Assembly: GCA_951394045.1 (NCBI GenBank) | Contig: OX595993.1 | Location: forward strand, 2,356,001 to 2,420,000 | Direction: 5' to 3' | DNA: 64,000 nt | Origin: Nitzschia sp. DOCU1 | Lineage: Eukaryota > Bacillariophyta > Bacillariophyceae > Bacillariales > Bacillariaceae | Part shown: positions 52,915 through 62,685 of the stretch, one piece after another | Numbering within the stretch: position 1 is the stretch's first letter | How the letters are laid out: every line of letters starts with the position of its first letter | The notes under the pieces: generated by a model | What the model was told of the DNA's origin: nothing | Database searches by the model: none | Seen by the model: only the letters and a program-made list of their open reading frames with translations | Program-made: the position numbers and the translations under genes

Positions 52915-54129
52915 GATTTTGGCGGTACCTGTGCTGGCTCGTCAGCAGCGAGACGGCGGTCTATGCTGCTCCTAGAGTTCGACCACCACGGTATTAGTAC
53001 TAGCAGTAGAATAACAAGAACCACCCCGAGTTTTCATGGTTAAAAGAAGTGATTCAGTGAAGGATATGCTGTTTCTGTTTTTCTTCTTTGCTTAAGAAAT
53101 GGGAAAGCACGAAGGGCCCCGCCTTCCAGGAGAAGCATCCTCGGAGGTGCTTGAATGACAAACGGATTTGTGAGAGCCATTCCACTGTCCGTTCTTTGGG
53201 AACTTCTAATATATGCCCTCAGTCACGTGGCACTCGTGGTATTTTCTCTGTTCTTCCTCTCAAATCGATTTCAATAAATAGAGAGGCTTTTCATCGTTAC
53301 CAAAATTCGGAAGCAAGGGCGAAGCATCGAAGCCCAACAAGACTCACGTCACAAAGGGCACATACAATTTATCAGATGCGCGATCTACTCAAGTCGCCAA
53401 GACATCGTAATTTAGACCCGGCAATAGTGTTGTTCTTGCAAGGGCCGGAATCAGAGATGCGTGAGGATTATCTCTAGGGCCGTTGTTTTTTTCAAGGTAT
53501 TAAGCCCAGGATAGAAGATTGTCCACTTAGTGATGCAAACTCAGGCTATAATGTTTTGACTTCCCGATGTAATCCTCGTCGATTTATGCCTCGCGCTAAC
53601 CGAGGCTCCAAGAACAACATCTGATGGTTCTTCATGTGTTTACAACATCACTGGGCAGCAGGTTAACGGTCACATTTATCAGGCACAAGATTCAATTGTG
53701 AGCACTTGGCGAAGGGCTACTCCCACGCATATCTTCAGATTTATCGGTTAGGTACCACCACCACATTTCATGAGCTCCAAATAGAGACGGCACGTTGCAG
53801 TTGTTGCGCAAGGATGATGCCGACCCCGTGGCTATCGGCCACCCAAGTTTGCCACAACCTAAATCAGCATACAGTATTGAACTTAACGATTCCTTTGTCT
53901 TCGATGGAGGACAAGCTGCGAAAGAGAGACCCGCTAATTGTTTCCAAATCTCGTCTTGCTTCCTCTGGGGGAGTGACTTCCAGGAACTACCGGTACCTAC
54001 GCAAAAGAAGTAATCGTCTATCCACAAGTACTACTAATGTACTACTAGGCTAGTAGCAACACCGATGATGCTGTATCTGCTGTCTCTACATTCACTTCAC
54101 TTCTACAGTGTTGCCAAAGCCAAAAATAA
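52915..54129. other. Intergenic, no gene recognised
   Basis: Promoter side of the HSF gene and 3' side of the I29 protein gene. A plus frame (53088-53477) lacks an ATG and domain. It contains an ACT/AGT palindrome at 54027-54058. Confidence 0.55.
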
Positions 54130-57100
54130 TTATAAGAAAAGATTTCGCATCAGGTCCCCGATATCCGGTGCGATCTTTTTTACCGGGCTTGTTTTGGATT
54201 GATCCGCTTGTATTGATTGTCCCTTGACCCCGGAATCTGCCTTGCCGTTGTTGTTACTCGGTTTTGCTGGGCTCGTTTTGGATTGGTCGGCTTGTGTGGA
54301 TTGCGCCTTGACTCCTGAATTGCTAGGACTTGTTTTTGTTGGTGTTTTTGTAAGGGGCGGCGTGTTGGCGCCGTTCTTGAGCTGAGGGTCTGGTTTGGAT
54401 TCTAGTTTGACCGCTGGCTTGGCCGTCGGTTCAGGCCTTTTCGCTTCTGTTGACGCGGCCTTGCGGGCTTGTACATCGGCTTTCAGCTTGGCCGCATCAG
54501 CTGCCCGTTCCTGGGCCTCCTTTTCCGCTGTTTTCCTAGCTTCTTCAAAGGATTTGAGCTTGGCCTGAATTGCTTCCATTTCCGCCTTGAGCTTGGCTTC
54601 TTCTAACGTCTTTTGCTGCACATCGGCCTCCAATTTCTTGATGATGTCGACTTCCTCGTCGGCCGGTTTGCTTTTCACCTTGGACGTTGTCGTGGTCGAA
54701 TTAGCAGACTTAGCCCCAGTCGTCGCGGTGGAATTCGCGGACTTGGCCCCAGTCGTCGCGGTCAAATTAGCAGACTTGGCCCCGGTCGTCGCGGTCAAGT
54801 TAGCAGACTTGGCCCCGGTCTGGGTATCTACAGCCGTTGCATTTGTCTTGAGTCGTTTGTTCGAAGAATCTTTGACCATCTTGCCGCTAGACTTGATATC
54901 TTTTGGAGCGGGACGTCTGTAATCGGATCGATGCCGCGCCTTTGGTTTGTCCGGGTCTTCTTCTACCGATGCCGTAACATTAGCGTCAACTTCTTTTGGC
55001 GGATCCTTTCCAATGGCCGCCTTTTCGATTTGTAGGACTGCGCTCAAATCAACAATTGCACGATGTTTGGTCGAACTAGCCTTGACTGGCGTCGTCGTGT
55101 TGACCCCGGCCTCTGTTTTGGCCATGTCAGCTTTTGGCGGCGTCTCGTTCGTATCGACGATGTTGCTCTCGCCGTTGGACGCGTTTTTGATCGCCGCAAG
55201 AGCCCTGAGAATAGATTCTTCTTCGGCTGTTAACGAGACGGGCGTAGAAGTCGAAGGTTCACCGCTTTCTTCTTGTTCTTCTCCTTCGAATTCAACCGTA
55301 GCATTGGCGAAGACTAGACGGGTGGCTTCTTCCACGGTCATATTCTTGAGTTCCGCCAACAGCTTGGCTTGTTTCTTCAGATCGCTGAATCGCTTCAGAC
55401 GTGCTTCACCGGCCGCATTCCGTTTTTGTTTCGCCTCATTGAATGCCTTGAGGCGGGCTTCGGCGTCGGCCTTGAATTGGGCTTCTGTCTTGGCAGGCGT
55501 TGAGGGCGATTGGACGTTCGTGGGAATTGTATTGGGCGAGCCAGCGACATTGCCATAGGAAGCTCCCGTGGCGATATTGACTGGAGGAATCGTGCCCCCT
55601 ATACCTGTATTGCTAAAGGGCATGGAAGAATCCATGGGCGCCCCATAGCCAGGCGGAGGTGGCTGCCAAGTCCCAGGATATGGTTGTTGTTGCTGCTGCT
55701 GCTGCGGAGGAGGCTGCCAAGATCCAGGATACTGCTGCTGTTGTTGAGGAGGAGGCTGCCAAGCTCCGGGATACTGTTGCTGTTGTTGTTGAGGAGGCGG
55801 CTGCCAGGATCCAGGATACTGCTGTTGTTGTGGCGGAGGCGGTCCTTGTCCATAACCAAATGATTGCGGCGGCGGCGTTGAAGCTGACCCGGCAAATCCT
55901 GTTGGCGGCGGCATACCAGGGAGACCCGCAAAGAAGTCTCCATAGGATGGAGGAGCTCCGACACCATTACTATTGGGAGGTGGAAACGTGTTTGGAGATC
56001 CATACGAGGGCGTAGAACCTGTTTGATCGTGTGATAGACCTTGTTGTCGGTGTTGTTGCTGCTGCTGCTGTTGCGCAGTCGCTGCTTGATATTCCTGAGG
56101 CGTCAAATCGGCAAATTCATTGAGCGGCCGAACTGGAATGTTTTGCGTCATGCAATATTGTTCCATGGCAACAAAGTTGAGGGTAAAAGCAGGCAATCTT
56201 GTTTCTTCAAACCGTTTGCCATGTCGGTTGCACCATTCTTGGTAGGCCATACGCATTCTTTTTTCTCCCTGAAAGTCCCGTTTCGCGCCCGTGACGGGAT
56301 CAAAGGCATCCTTGTTCAACAGAGCCTCTGCACCAGGCGGAGGTTCCTTGCCCCAACGTGGCCCAAAGGTTAGGAATTCTTCCTTACTTTCAATGGCGGA
56401 TTCTGGAGTTTGTAGAATCCAATCTGGAACATCACTCTTCTTTTTTGGCGGCGGTTTCGCTTGTTTGTATTCATCTTGAGACAAGTCTGCAAATTGATTA
56501 AGTTGCTTGAGCGGTGTGTTAGTCTCTTGACAATAGTTTTCCATGGCCAAGTAATTTTCTTGAAAGATGGGTAGCCGTCGTTCCTCGTATTGCTTTCCGT
56601 GATGATTGCACCAATCTTGATAGGCGACCCGGATCCGTTCTTGAGTATAAGAATTGCTAGCCGATGTTGGTGGTGGTCCTGGTACTTTGCCGATCCCCGA
56701 ATTGTAGCTAGTATTGCCGTAACCAGCACCTGGCGCTCCACTGACGGGTCCCATGCTTCCTCCGTTGTGGACGCCATTGACAATGGGTTCAGCACCTGTA
56801 AGAGGAGTTTCCAATTTATGCTTTGGTTTTTTGGCAACTCCATAATCGGCCCATGTATTGTCTACATTTTCATCATCCGGACCTTCATCTTCGTCAAAGA
56901 CTCGCTTCGGGATATTGGCTTGACGTTGTCGAGCTCGTTCGACGGCATCTAGTTCTTCAGGGTTACTAGGCGTGGATGCAAGTGGCGGGGGCGGCGGTTG
57001 ATAGCCATTGTACGTTCCACCATATGGGGGCATGTAGGAAGAAGGTGGCCCAGGATTCGTTCGTGGTCCTCGTCCCGCATTCGGGAAACCTCCCTCCGTC

Positions 57101-58140
57101 GAAGAAAAGCTGTATCCTCCTCCTCCAGACGATGACGGCCCACTGCCGCCGCTCGCAGAATAAGAATATCCGCCTCCGGTTCCCCCCGCCACGGTTCCGC
57201 CACCCCCCATTCCCCTCCCCATGGAATCGTTGGGTGGTCCCACCAAGTCCCAGCCAGTATTCTTGTCTGCGTCGGCTGCTGCTGACGCAGCTCTTCCAGT
57301 GGAAGTCGAATATCGATCGGCATATCCTTCAAGCCCCGTCGTCCGTGACGGATTGGCACCCTTGGGCGTCGACGCCACATCTTTCCGAAGTTCATTGGCA
57401 TATGAACTGGACGACAGTGGTTGTTGTTGTTGCTGCTGCTGCTGAGCTCCTCCTGGCACGTATTGATACGTGTACGATCCACCTCCATCCCTACTAGAGG
57501 TTTGATAGGAGCTAGAAGGATCCATCAGATTGTAATTGGTGGGAGCCGATTCGGTAGGCGGTGGCACGTACGTCGTGGGAGGAAACGTGGACACTGGAGT
57601 CGGCGCGGCCCATGGCGCCGAAGTGGGTGGGGGCGTCAGGGGCGGCGTGATGGCCGCCTGAGTCGCCTGAGGCGTAGACGATGTCAATTGCTTGTATTCC
57701 TCGGCGGAACAGTCGCCGTACTCGTTGAGTTGCATGGGCGGGGGTGGCGTCCTTCCTTCCTGCTTTGCCTTTTGGAGCGCCTTGTAGTTCGCGCGTTTGA
57801 GGGCGATGTAATTCGCTCGGAAGTGTTGATAGCGCTCGGCATTGAATTCCAGGGAGACCTGGCGAGTGCTGCTGGTGCTGCGCTTGTTGCCGTAATAGTC
57901 GCGCCAGGAATCGTACGCTTTGCGCAGCGTGGCTTCGTCGGGGGGTGCCAGGTCGTCGCCGAACGAGCTGCTCATGTGCAGCAAGGTCTTAATGCTGCGG
58001 TGAGTGTGGCGGTCTGCGGCATTGCCAAGGGCAACTTCAGGGTTGCCCCGGCCACTCCATGTGCTGCTGGTTCCTTTTAAGAGCAACGACGAGGGCGCCA
58101 CAAAGGCAGAGCAGCACGGCAATAACAGCAGTAATCTCAT
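54130..58140 (-). CDS. Secreted or plastid-directed protein with three I29 propeptide-like domains
   Basis: 1336 aa from ATG 58140, chosen because it gives the leader MRLLLLLPCCSAFVAP, a signal peptide ending in an SAF-type plastid motif; an upstream in-frame ATG at 58194 would add 18 residues. Three cathepsin-propeptide (I29) domains: residues about 72-150 (LRKAYDSWRDYYGN...QLNEYGDCSAEEYK), 502-560 (RIRVAYQDWCNHHGKQYEE...LNQFADLSQDEYK) and 627-685 (RMRMAYQEWCNRHGKRFEE...LNEFADLTPQEYQ). They match the W..(H/Y).K.Y....R...F..N, then N.FADL...E(Y/F) pattern. No papain catalytic domain is present. About 765-825 is a QYPGSWQPPPQQQQ repeat. The C-terminal half is Lys/Glu/Ala coiled-coil-like with four TGAKSAN units and two QADQSKTSP units. 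It may bind or inhibit cysteine proteases; location and role are inference. Intronless. Confidence 0.85.
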   Translation of the reverse strand: MRLLLLLPCCSAFVAPSSLLLKGTSSTWSGRGNPEVALGNAADRHTHRSIKTLLHMSSSFGDDLAPPDEATLRKAYDSWRDYYGNKRSTSSTRQVSLEFNAERYQHFRANYIALKRANYKALQKAKQEGRTPPPPMQLNEYGDCSAEEYKQLTSSTPQATQAAITPPLTPPPTSAPWAAPTPVSTFPPTTYVPPPTESAPTNYNLMDPSSSYQTSSRDGGGSYTYQYVPGGAQQQQQQQQPLSSSSYANELRKDVASTPKGANPSRTTGLEGYADRYSTSTGRAASAAADADKNTGWDLVGPPNDSMGRGMGGGGTVAGGTGGGYSYSASGGSGPSSSGGGGYSFSSTEGGFPNAGRGPRTNPGPPSSYMPPYGGTYNGYQPPPPPLASTPSNPEELDAVERARQRQANIPKRVFDEDEGPDDENVDNTWADYGVAKKPKHKLETPLTGAEPIVNGVHNGGSMGPVSGAPGAGYGNTSYNSGIGKVPGPPPTSASNSYTQERIRVAYQDWCNHHGKQYEERRLPIFQENYLAMENYCQETNTPLKQLNQFADLSQDEYKQAKPPPKKKSDVPDWILQTPESAIESKEEFLTFGPRWGKEPPPGAEALLNKDAFDPVTGAKRDFQGEKRMRMAYQEWCNRHGKRFEETRLPAFTLNFVAMEQYCMTQNIPVRPLNEFADLTPQEYQAATAQQQQQQQHRQQGLSHDQTGSTPSYGSPNTFPPPNSNGVGAPPSYGDFFAGLPGMPPPTGFAGSASTPPPQSFGYGQGPPPPQQQQYPGSWQPPPQQQQQQYPGAWQPPPQQQQQYPGSWQPPPQQQQQQQPYPGTWQPPPPGYGAPMDSSMPFSNTGIGGTIPPVNIATGASYGNVAGSPNTIPTNVQSPSTPAKTEAQFKADAEARLKAFNEAKQKRNAAGEARLKRFSDLKKQAKLLAELKNMTVEEATRLVFANATVEFEGEEQEESGEPSTSTPVSLTAEEESILRALAAIKNASNGESNIVDTNETPPKADMAKTEAGVNTTTPVKASSTKHRAIVDLSAVLQIEKAAIGKDPPKEVDANVTASVEEDPDKPKARHRSDYRRPAPKDIKSSGKMVKDSSNKRLKTNATAVDTQTGAKSANLTATTGAKSANLTATTGAKSANSTATTGAKSANSTTTTSKVKSKPADEEVDIIKKLEADVQQKTLEEAKLKAEMEAIQAKLKSFEEARKTAEKEAQERAADAAKLKADVQARKAASTEAKRPEPTAKPAVKLESKPDPQLKNGANTPPLTKTPTKTSPSNSGVKAQSTQADQSKTSPAKPSNNNGKADSGVKGQSIQADQSKTSPVKKIAPDIGDLMRNLFL
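54697..54825 (-). repeat. 33-bp coding tandem repeat (TGAKSANLTAT), four units
   Basis: Four near-identical 33-bp units inside the I29 protein gene encode TGAKSAN(L/S)TAT or TTT. In-frame length (11 codons) keeps the protein open, in contrast to the frame-breaking repeats in the first 24 kb. Confidence 0.85.
55660..55840 (-). repeat. Coding repeat, YPG(S/A/T)WQPPP plus poly-Q
   Basis: Four units of about 36-54 bp encode YPGSWQPPPQQQQ-type repeats of variable Gln number, within the disordered centre of the I29 protein. Probably length-polymorphic. Confidence 0.85.
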
Positions 58141-59329
58141 TGAGACTCTTATAGTAATAACACCGACAATGCTAACACTGGGGAATAATAACATTCAAGG
58201 TACGATACATGTCATGTGTTAACGCCGTCAACAACCATCATCGTCGCTGCTAGCTGGCTGCATCGGCGACATCGCCAAAGCCCGCCGCTCCGGTTCGCGC
58301 TTCAGAATTCCTTGGCTTTCAAAAAGAAGAGAAAATGATTGGCAGATGGCGGTGCTCATGACGTCAGACGAATATTTTCAAAAATGTGAGTAGGATAGCA
58401 CATATCCAACTATCGTACCCACCTAGAACTGTAGTCATGGGATCGACATTTTTTTAGCGGGTAGTGACGACTCGACTCGCCACTCACAACAGCACTCAGG
58501 GAACCCCGCATTGCATTAAATGTCCCATGAGATGAAGGACGCACGACGACTCGCCACTCACAAGTGCCCTCTATTTAGCATAAAGTGTGATGACAACTTC
58601 CTGATTGAAGTCAATGACGGGAGAATCGATGTGTGCGTTCTCCCGGCCTGAGATCGGAGTTGCATAATAGCCCAGCTTCTCATTCTGAGTTCCATATCAC
58701 GCCTACACGCTAACCAGACTCATTTATCCCTGCGGTAATTTCGGGGCATAGGTATGTGCTATGGATGGGGAGCGACAGACCCCACTGGAACTGACGAATG
58801 CTTAATGCTTCGGGATTCGAAAATGTCTGCCGGACAAACATCCATCAGATCGTGAGATGGCGCTTCTTCCGAAAACCATGCGGCAGCACTTGCCAAGAAA
58901 TGGAACGATTCTTGCTGTCCAAATGGAGAAGAAAAATACCATCTCTACCGTAGTCCGTTGCCGCTACTTTCGACGACGAAGCAGATCCATGCATCCACAC
59001 GATAGTCGTAAACAATGAATCTTCCATCGAGGCAGACAGCAGCAGGAGGAGAGAAAGAAAACTTCTTCTGCTAGATCTACTACCGGTAGAAGAACGACGG
59101 CGAGGGGCAACTTTAGTAAAACTACTACTACTAGTAACAGTACGACATTCTTACTTTCTTGTTGTTGCGTGCGCCTTAATGTAGCTACTACTACGGTAGA
59201 GAGATGCTTGTTCGTAAACATTATATCGGTGTAGAAGGTATTCTTGTCAATCAAAATCTAGTAGTAGTTATATACAAGCGTGCCGTGGTGGTGGTGGTGG
59301 AGGTACCAGTATCCTGCCGCGATGATTGG
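58141..59329. other. Intergenic; contains a TGACGTCA palindrome
   Basis: Upstream region of the I29 gene. TGACGTCA at 58359-58366 lies about 219 bp upstream of its start. A short direct repeat (cgactcgccactcacaa) occurs at about 58472 and 58550. An ACT/AGT motif lies at 59121-59136. No gene recognised. Confidence 0.5.
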
Positions 59330-60457
59330 TCACCTGAACTCGTCAGCACCAACAGTCAATAGTGCTTCCAGAAGGGCGGTACTAGCCCCCAAATCTCGAA
59401 GATTGTGGTGGCTGCCGCCCGCGGCCCCTGTTGCTGCACCCAAACAAGAGGAGAGAAGAAGGTGGTGGTGGTGATTCATCATGGGTGAGGTGCTGCTGGC
59501 GCCCGGGTAGTAGAGAGGAGTACAGGAGTGAGCCCCGCCATCATGTATTAGGTGTTGTTGGTGGTGCGAAAAAAGAGCTTTGGCAGCACGCGCTTCCGCC
59601 AGATATAATGAAGCAAGTTCTTGAAGCGCCAGTCCCTCTAGACCAGCAGCAATCGATGAAGACGATGATTGTCTCGACATTGAAAGGGAGATGGGATTCC
59701 CTAGTGCTGGGAATGAATTCAAAATAGTATTGTTGTGGTTCAACGATGACGACGACACTAGCCCCGCTTGTTGATGCCGAAGGTTCGAAATGCCCTCTGC
59801 AAGATAGCTGCTCGATTGAAGAACGGTTGTTGGTGAGGACGGCGGAATCAAGATTGGCGATGGGATCGTCCTCGTCCCACCATCAAGAAGTATGATTGAC
59901 TCGGGAATTTTCGATGCAGCACGTCGATGTTGAGACTCGTCTTTCGTACCGCCACCAGGCATCATTGCCCGAAGCTGGTGTCGGAAACTCTGTTTCACCT
60001 TGTCAAGTGCCACGGAATCATCGACTTCTTCGAAGCGATCAACAATCTTGGCACCGGGAGCTGTAGATTCGAGAGAAGATTTCGCGCGCAACAACTCAGC
60101 CTTCTTCACAAAGCGACCACCCCTGGCCTTGACTTGCTCAGTAACCTCTCTAGCAAGTTTTGCTTTTGACTTGCCGTCCAAGTCCTTTAGACCGAACGCT
60201 TGAATGGACTTCCGCACCAACGCACGAAAACGAATGTTGCCTATCTGCTCATTTGGACCGGTGCCGCGGCCTGTTTACAGCAAAGAAAGAAGAACTTAAA
60301 GTTAGCACCACAAGTCGCTGATGGGATCTTTGTTGACAACAAACAGGAGAAATATGTTGAGGAGCTCTCTCCAAGACATACCTAGAAGCACATCATTAGG
60401 TCCGAGATCCTTCATCGTTCCGTTCAAGCTGCGAGAAGTTGTTGTGGTGGTTGTCAT
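59330..60457 (-). CDS. DUF6824 protein, two exons, 338 aa
   Basis: Exon 1 is 60382-60457 (ATG at 60457, M TTTTTT SRSLNGTMKDL...), exon 2 is 59330-60270. The 111-nt intron (GTATGTC...TTTACAG-type ends) splits the Gly codon of the hallmark motif, which reads DVLLGRGTGPNEQIGNIRF after splicing, typical DUF6824. The domain continues LVRKSIQAFG, REVTEQVKARGGRFVKKAE and FEEVDDSVALDKVKQSFRHQ (to about residue 115). The rest is Ser/His/Gly-rich and disordered. Unlike the protein at 28.3 kb, the domain is N-terminal and there is no CRAL-TRIO module. A nuclear regulatory role is only a guess. The spliced motif makes the exon structure secure. Confidence 0.9.
60271..60381 (-). other. Intron of the DUF6824 gene (111 nt)
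   Basis: GTATGT donor and ACAG acceptor, phase 1. Its removal reconstitutes LLGRGTGP. Confidence 0.88.
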
Positions 60458-61446
60458 TCCGATCGCGTTGTGGTTTTAAGCAATTTATGAGACTTTCGGG
60501 TTGCTTTTCTGCACAGCCAATACTCCGAGAAAATCAGTGGAACTAATGCTATGTATCAACCCTAACTGGCGATTCAGAGAGACAGTTCCCCAATTACGTT
60601 AATTGATGATCAGGGAAGCCGAAGGAATAGTAGATAGGGGAGCTACTACTGCCCCCGAGTGACGACTTGTCACCTTACCATCATTCGGAACACTTATGAA
60701 TCTACACGCCAGCCGTACGTGGCAATGCAGAAAGAACTATGACGCCAAAATTATTAATACCGGTAGTTATTCACAGAGAAGACAGTACGTAGTTGAATAT
60801 TGGACCGAAGCGAAAGTTCGCTTCTGGTTCTTCATTCCGGCTTCTCGTCCTACCGGCATGATGTCGAATAATGGCATGGTAGTCATGCCTACAAGTACTA
60901 CAGACTCTAATGGGCTGTTGCATATGGACACAACATCTGACGCGCCGTCCCGTAGAACAGGCGCGAACTTACCTATGAAGAGCCCGAAGCTTATACTACC
61001 GCCTTCATAAAGAGTTCTATCAACTTCAATGACAGTATGGTATAATAGTTGTATATATAATTCTTTTTAAGTATTGTATTTGTCTGGTGACGAAAGTTTG
61101 TCGGCGGGGCAATACCCTGCCTAAACAAAGAACCACCTCGAAAGCATCATCGATCCACCCTGTGATGCCGTCACCTGTCCTTGGCGCACCTCCACTGACG
61201 TATGCTTCCACTGACGCATGTCCTCCCTCATTAGTTCACCGGCATGGTGCCCTCCTGCCTCGTAGCCCTCATAATACTTGATAGTTGATTGTCTCTCACG
61301 CGTAGTTCACTCTGAATTCAGAAAGCGATTCGCGTACAATCAGTACTATCTTCTACGAGACCGGCAAGTGAAATTTGTTTCATCTGTCGGCTTTTACCTT
61401 CCTCTCTTTTTGCTATATAGGTTACGAGTTTTCCCATCCTATCACC
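60458..61446. other. Intergenic and probable 5' LTR/leader of the retrotransposon
   Basis: No gene recognised. The 5' LTR and primer-binding site of the element starting at 61447 should lie here, but the 3' LTR is outside the window, so ends cannot be matched. No clear tRNA-complementary primer site was found. A short repeat (cactgacg) occurs at 61194 and 61211. Confidence 0.4.
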
Positions 61447-62682
61447 ATGAGTCTTTCGGCGACTGCTGCTGCCAGTCGTGCTCCTGTGATTCCGTTGATA
61501 ACGGAGTTGAAATTGAATGAATTGCGCCAAGCGTCAATCGTTGCAACAGTCAACATCGGAACGATTAACGCCCCGGTGCATGAAAAACGCAAGGTGCAGG
61601 TTCCCCTAGCGGATGAACTCAATATCGAATTGATTCTCCGTACAATCGAAGAATTTCATGATGTCGCAGGCGCAGGGCGACTCAATTTGTCGACTGGTCC
61701 CAAGAAGTTCGAAAAGTTCCGTGAATGTCTCAGGGGCACTATCCGAGATCAATGGGATATTGCTCGAGCTACTCAAGCAACTGAGACTAACGACACTTTC
61801 AGGCTCGCTATTGCTGAGTTTGTCAAGAAGTTCTTACGAGAGTCCGACGTTCCTAAGCAGAAGCTCTATATGGACACTGCTCCTAAGCCATTCAAACTTT
61901 CAGTTCGTGAATTGGCTGCGCGATACCGATTCCTTAATCGGTTGATGAAATGGTTCCCAGGTGCCAACGATACGGAACCATACTCGGAGCTGGAACTTAA
62001 ATATCTTTTGCATATGGCCATGCTCCAAGAATGGAAGGACCATTTTGGCAGAAGCAATCTTTCCGTGGTGACCTCTTCCTACGAGGACATTACTAACTAC
62101 TTTGCGGAACAAGAAGAGATTCATAATAGAATCCGGGAACGAAACAATGCTCGTGGTGGTGGTGGACGAGGCGGACGTGGTCGTGCTCAACAAGGATACC
62201 AAGGACGTGGCTTTGGTCGGGGATACCGGGATGGTAATTACTACAATCAAGGACGTGGCTATTACAACCATCAGGGCCGAGGATATTACAATCAAGGTTC
62301 TCAAGCTGCGCCAGGAGCTGCTGTGCAAGGCGGTTACACTCCGCAAGCTCAATATCGGCGTTTGAATACACCGCCTTCAAGGGTGAGTACAGGTTCAAGC
62401 GCATCTCCTGGACGCTATCAGGGACGTGGTGGATTTGCCGGACGTGGTCGATTCCAACCCGTTCGAGTCCAACAAGCGGCACACTACGTTGATGATTCCT
62501 CAAGCTATGGTCAAGACGTTCATCATTCGCATTCGGAGCCGCAAATGCATCCGGGCGATCAAGACAATTATCTGGCTGAATCGAACGATCCCCAAGATTA
62601 TCAAGAAGAAGTTAATGAAGACACGTATTTCCAGGAGGGATACGACGAAGACGAGGAGTACTATGCGGATGGTCAATGGTGA
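61447..62682 (+). CDS. gag: Retrotransposon Gag-like protein, 411 aa
   Basis: Starts at ATG 61447 (MSLSATAAASRAPVIPL). Residues about 1-230 are a helical capsid-like region (for example LSTGPKKFEKFRECLRGTIR, ELAARYRFLNRLMKWFPGAN). Residues about 233-345 are Arg/Gly/Tyr-rich, with RGG boxes (ARGGGGRGGRGRAQ) and three YYNQGRG-type repeats. The last ~65 residues are acidic. The usual CCHC zinc knuckle is absent; only one Cys occurs in the whole protein, so RNA binding probably relies on the RGG region. It ends at TGA 62680-62682, immediately followed by CTA, with the Pol frame continuing in phase. Confidence 0.85.
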   Translation: MSLSATAAASRAPVIPLITELKLNELRQASIVATVNIGTINAPVHEKRKVQVPLADELNIELILRTIEEFHDVAGAGRLNLSTGPKKFEKFRECLRGTIRDQWDIARATQATETNDTFRLAIAEFVKKFLRESDVPKQKLYMDTAPKPFKLSVRELAARYRFLNRLMKWFPGANDTEPYSELELKYLLHMAMLQEWKDHFGRSNLSVVTSSYEDITNYFAEQEEIHNRIRERNNARGGGGRGGRGRAQQGYQGRGFGRGYRDGNYYNQGRGYYNHQGRGYYNQGSQAAPGAAVQGGYTPQAQYRRLNTPPSRVSTGSSASPGRYQGRGGFAGRGRFQPVRVQQAAHYVDDSSSYGQDVHHSHSEPQMHPGDQDNYLAESNDPQDYQEEVNEDTYFQEGYDEDEEYYADGQW

Positions 62683-62685
62683 CTA
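62680..62685 (+). promoter_or_regulatory. TGA-CTA stop-codon readthrough context between Gag and Pol
   Basis: The Gag stop TGA is followed by CTA, and the frame then stays open through Pol to the window end. TGA-CTA is one of the classical leaky stop contexts. It is the likely device for making a Gag-Pol fusion at low level. Confidence 0.6.

Noticed and set aside
53088..53477. 129-codon plus frame
   Set aside because: No ATG start, no domain, and composition like the surrounding non-coding DNA.
57421..58080. 219-codon plus frame with RRR/GRR runs
   Set aside because: Antisense of the Pro/Ser/Gly-rich part of the I29 protein.
61375..61446. Upstream extension of Gag from a TTG codon
   Set aside because: An ATG at 61447 in a reasonable context exists; the extension is hydrophobic leader-like text without support.
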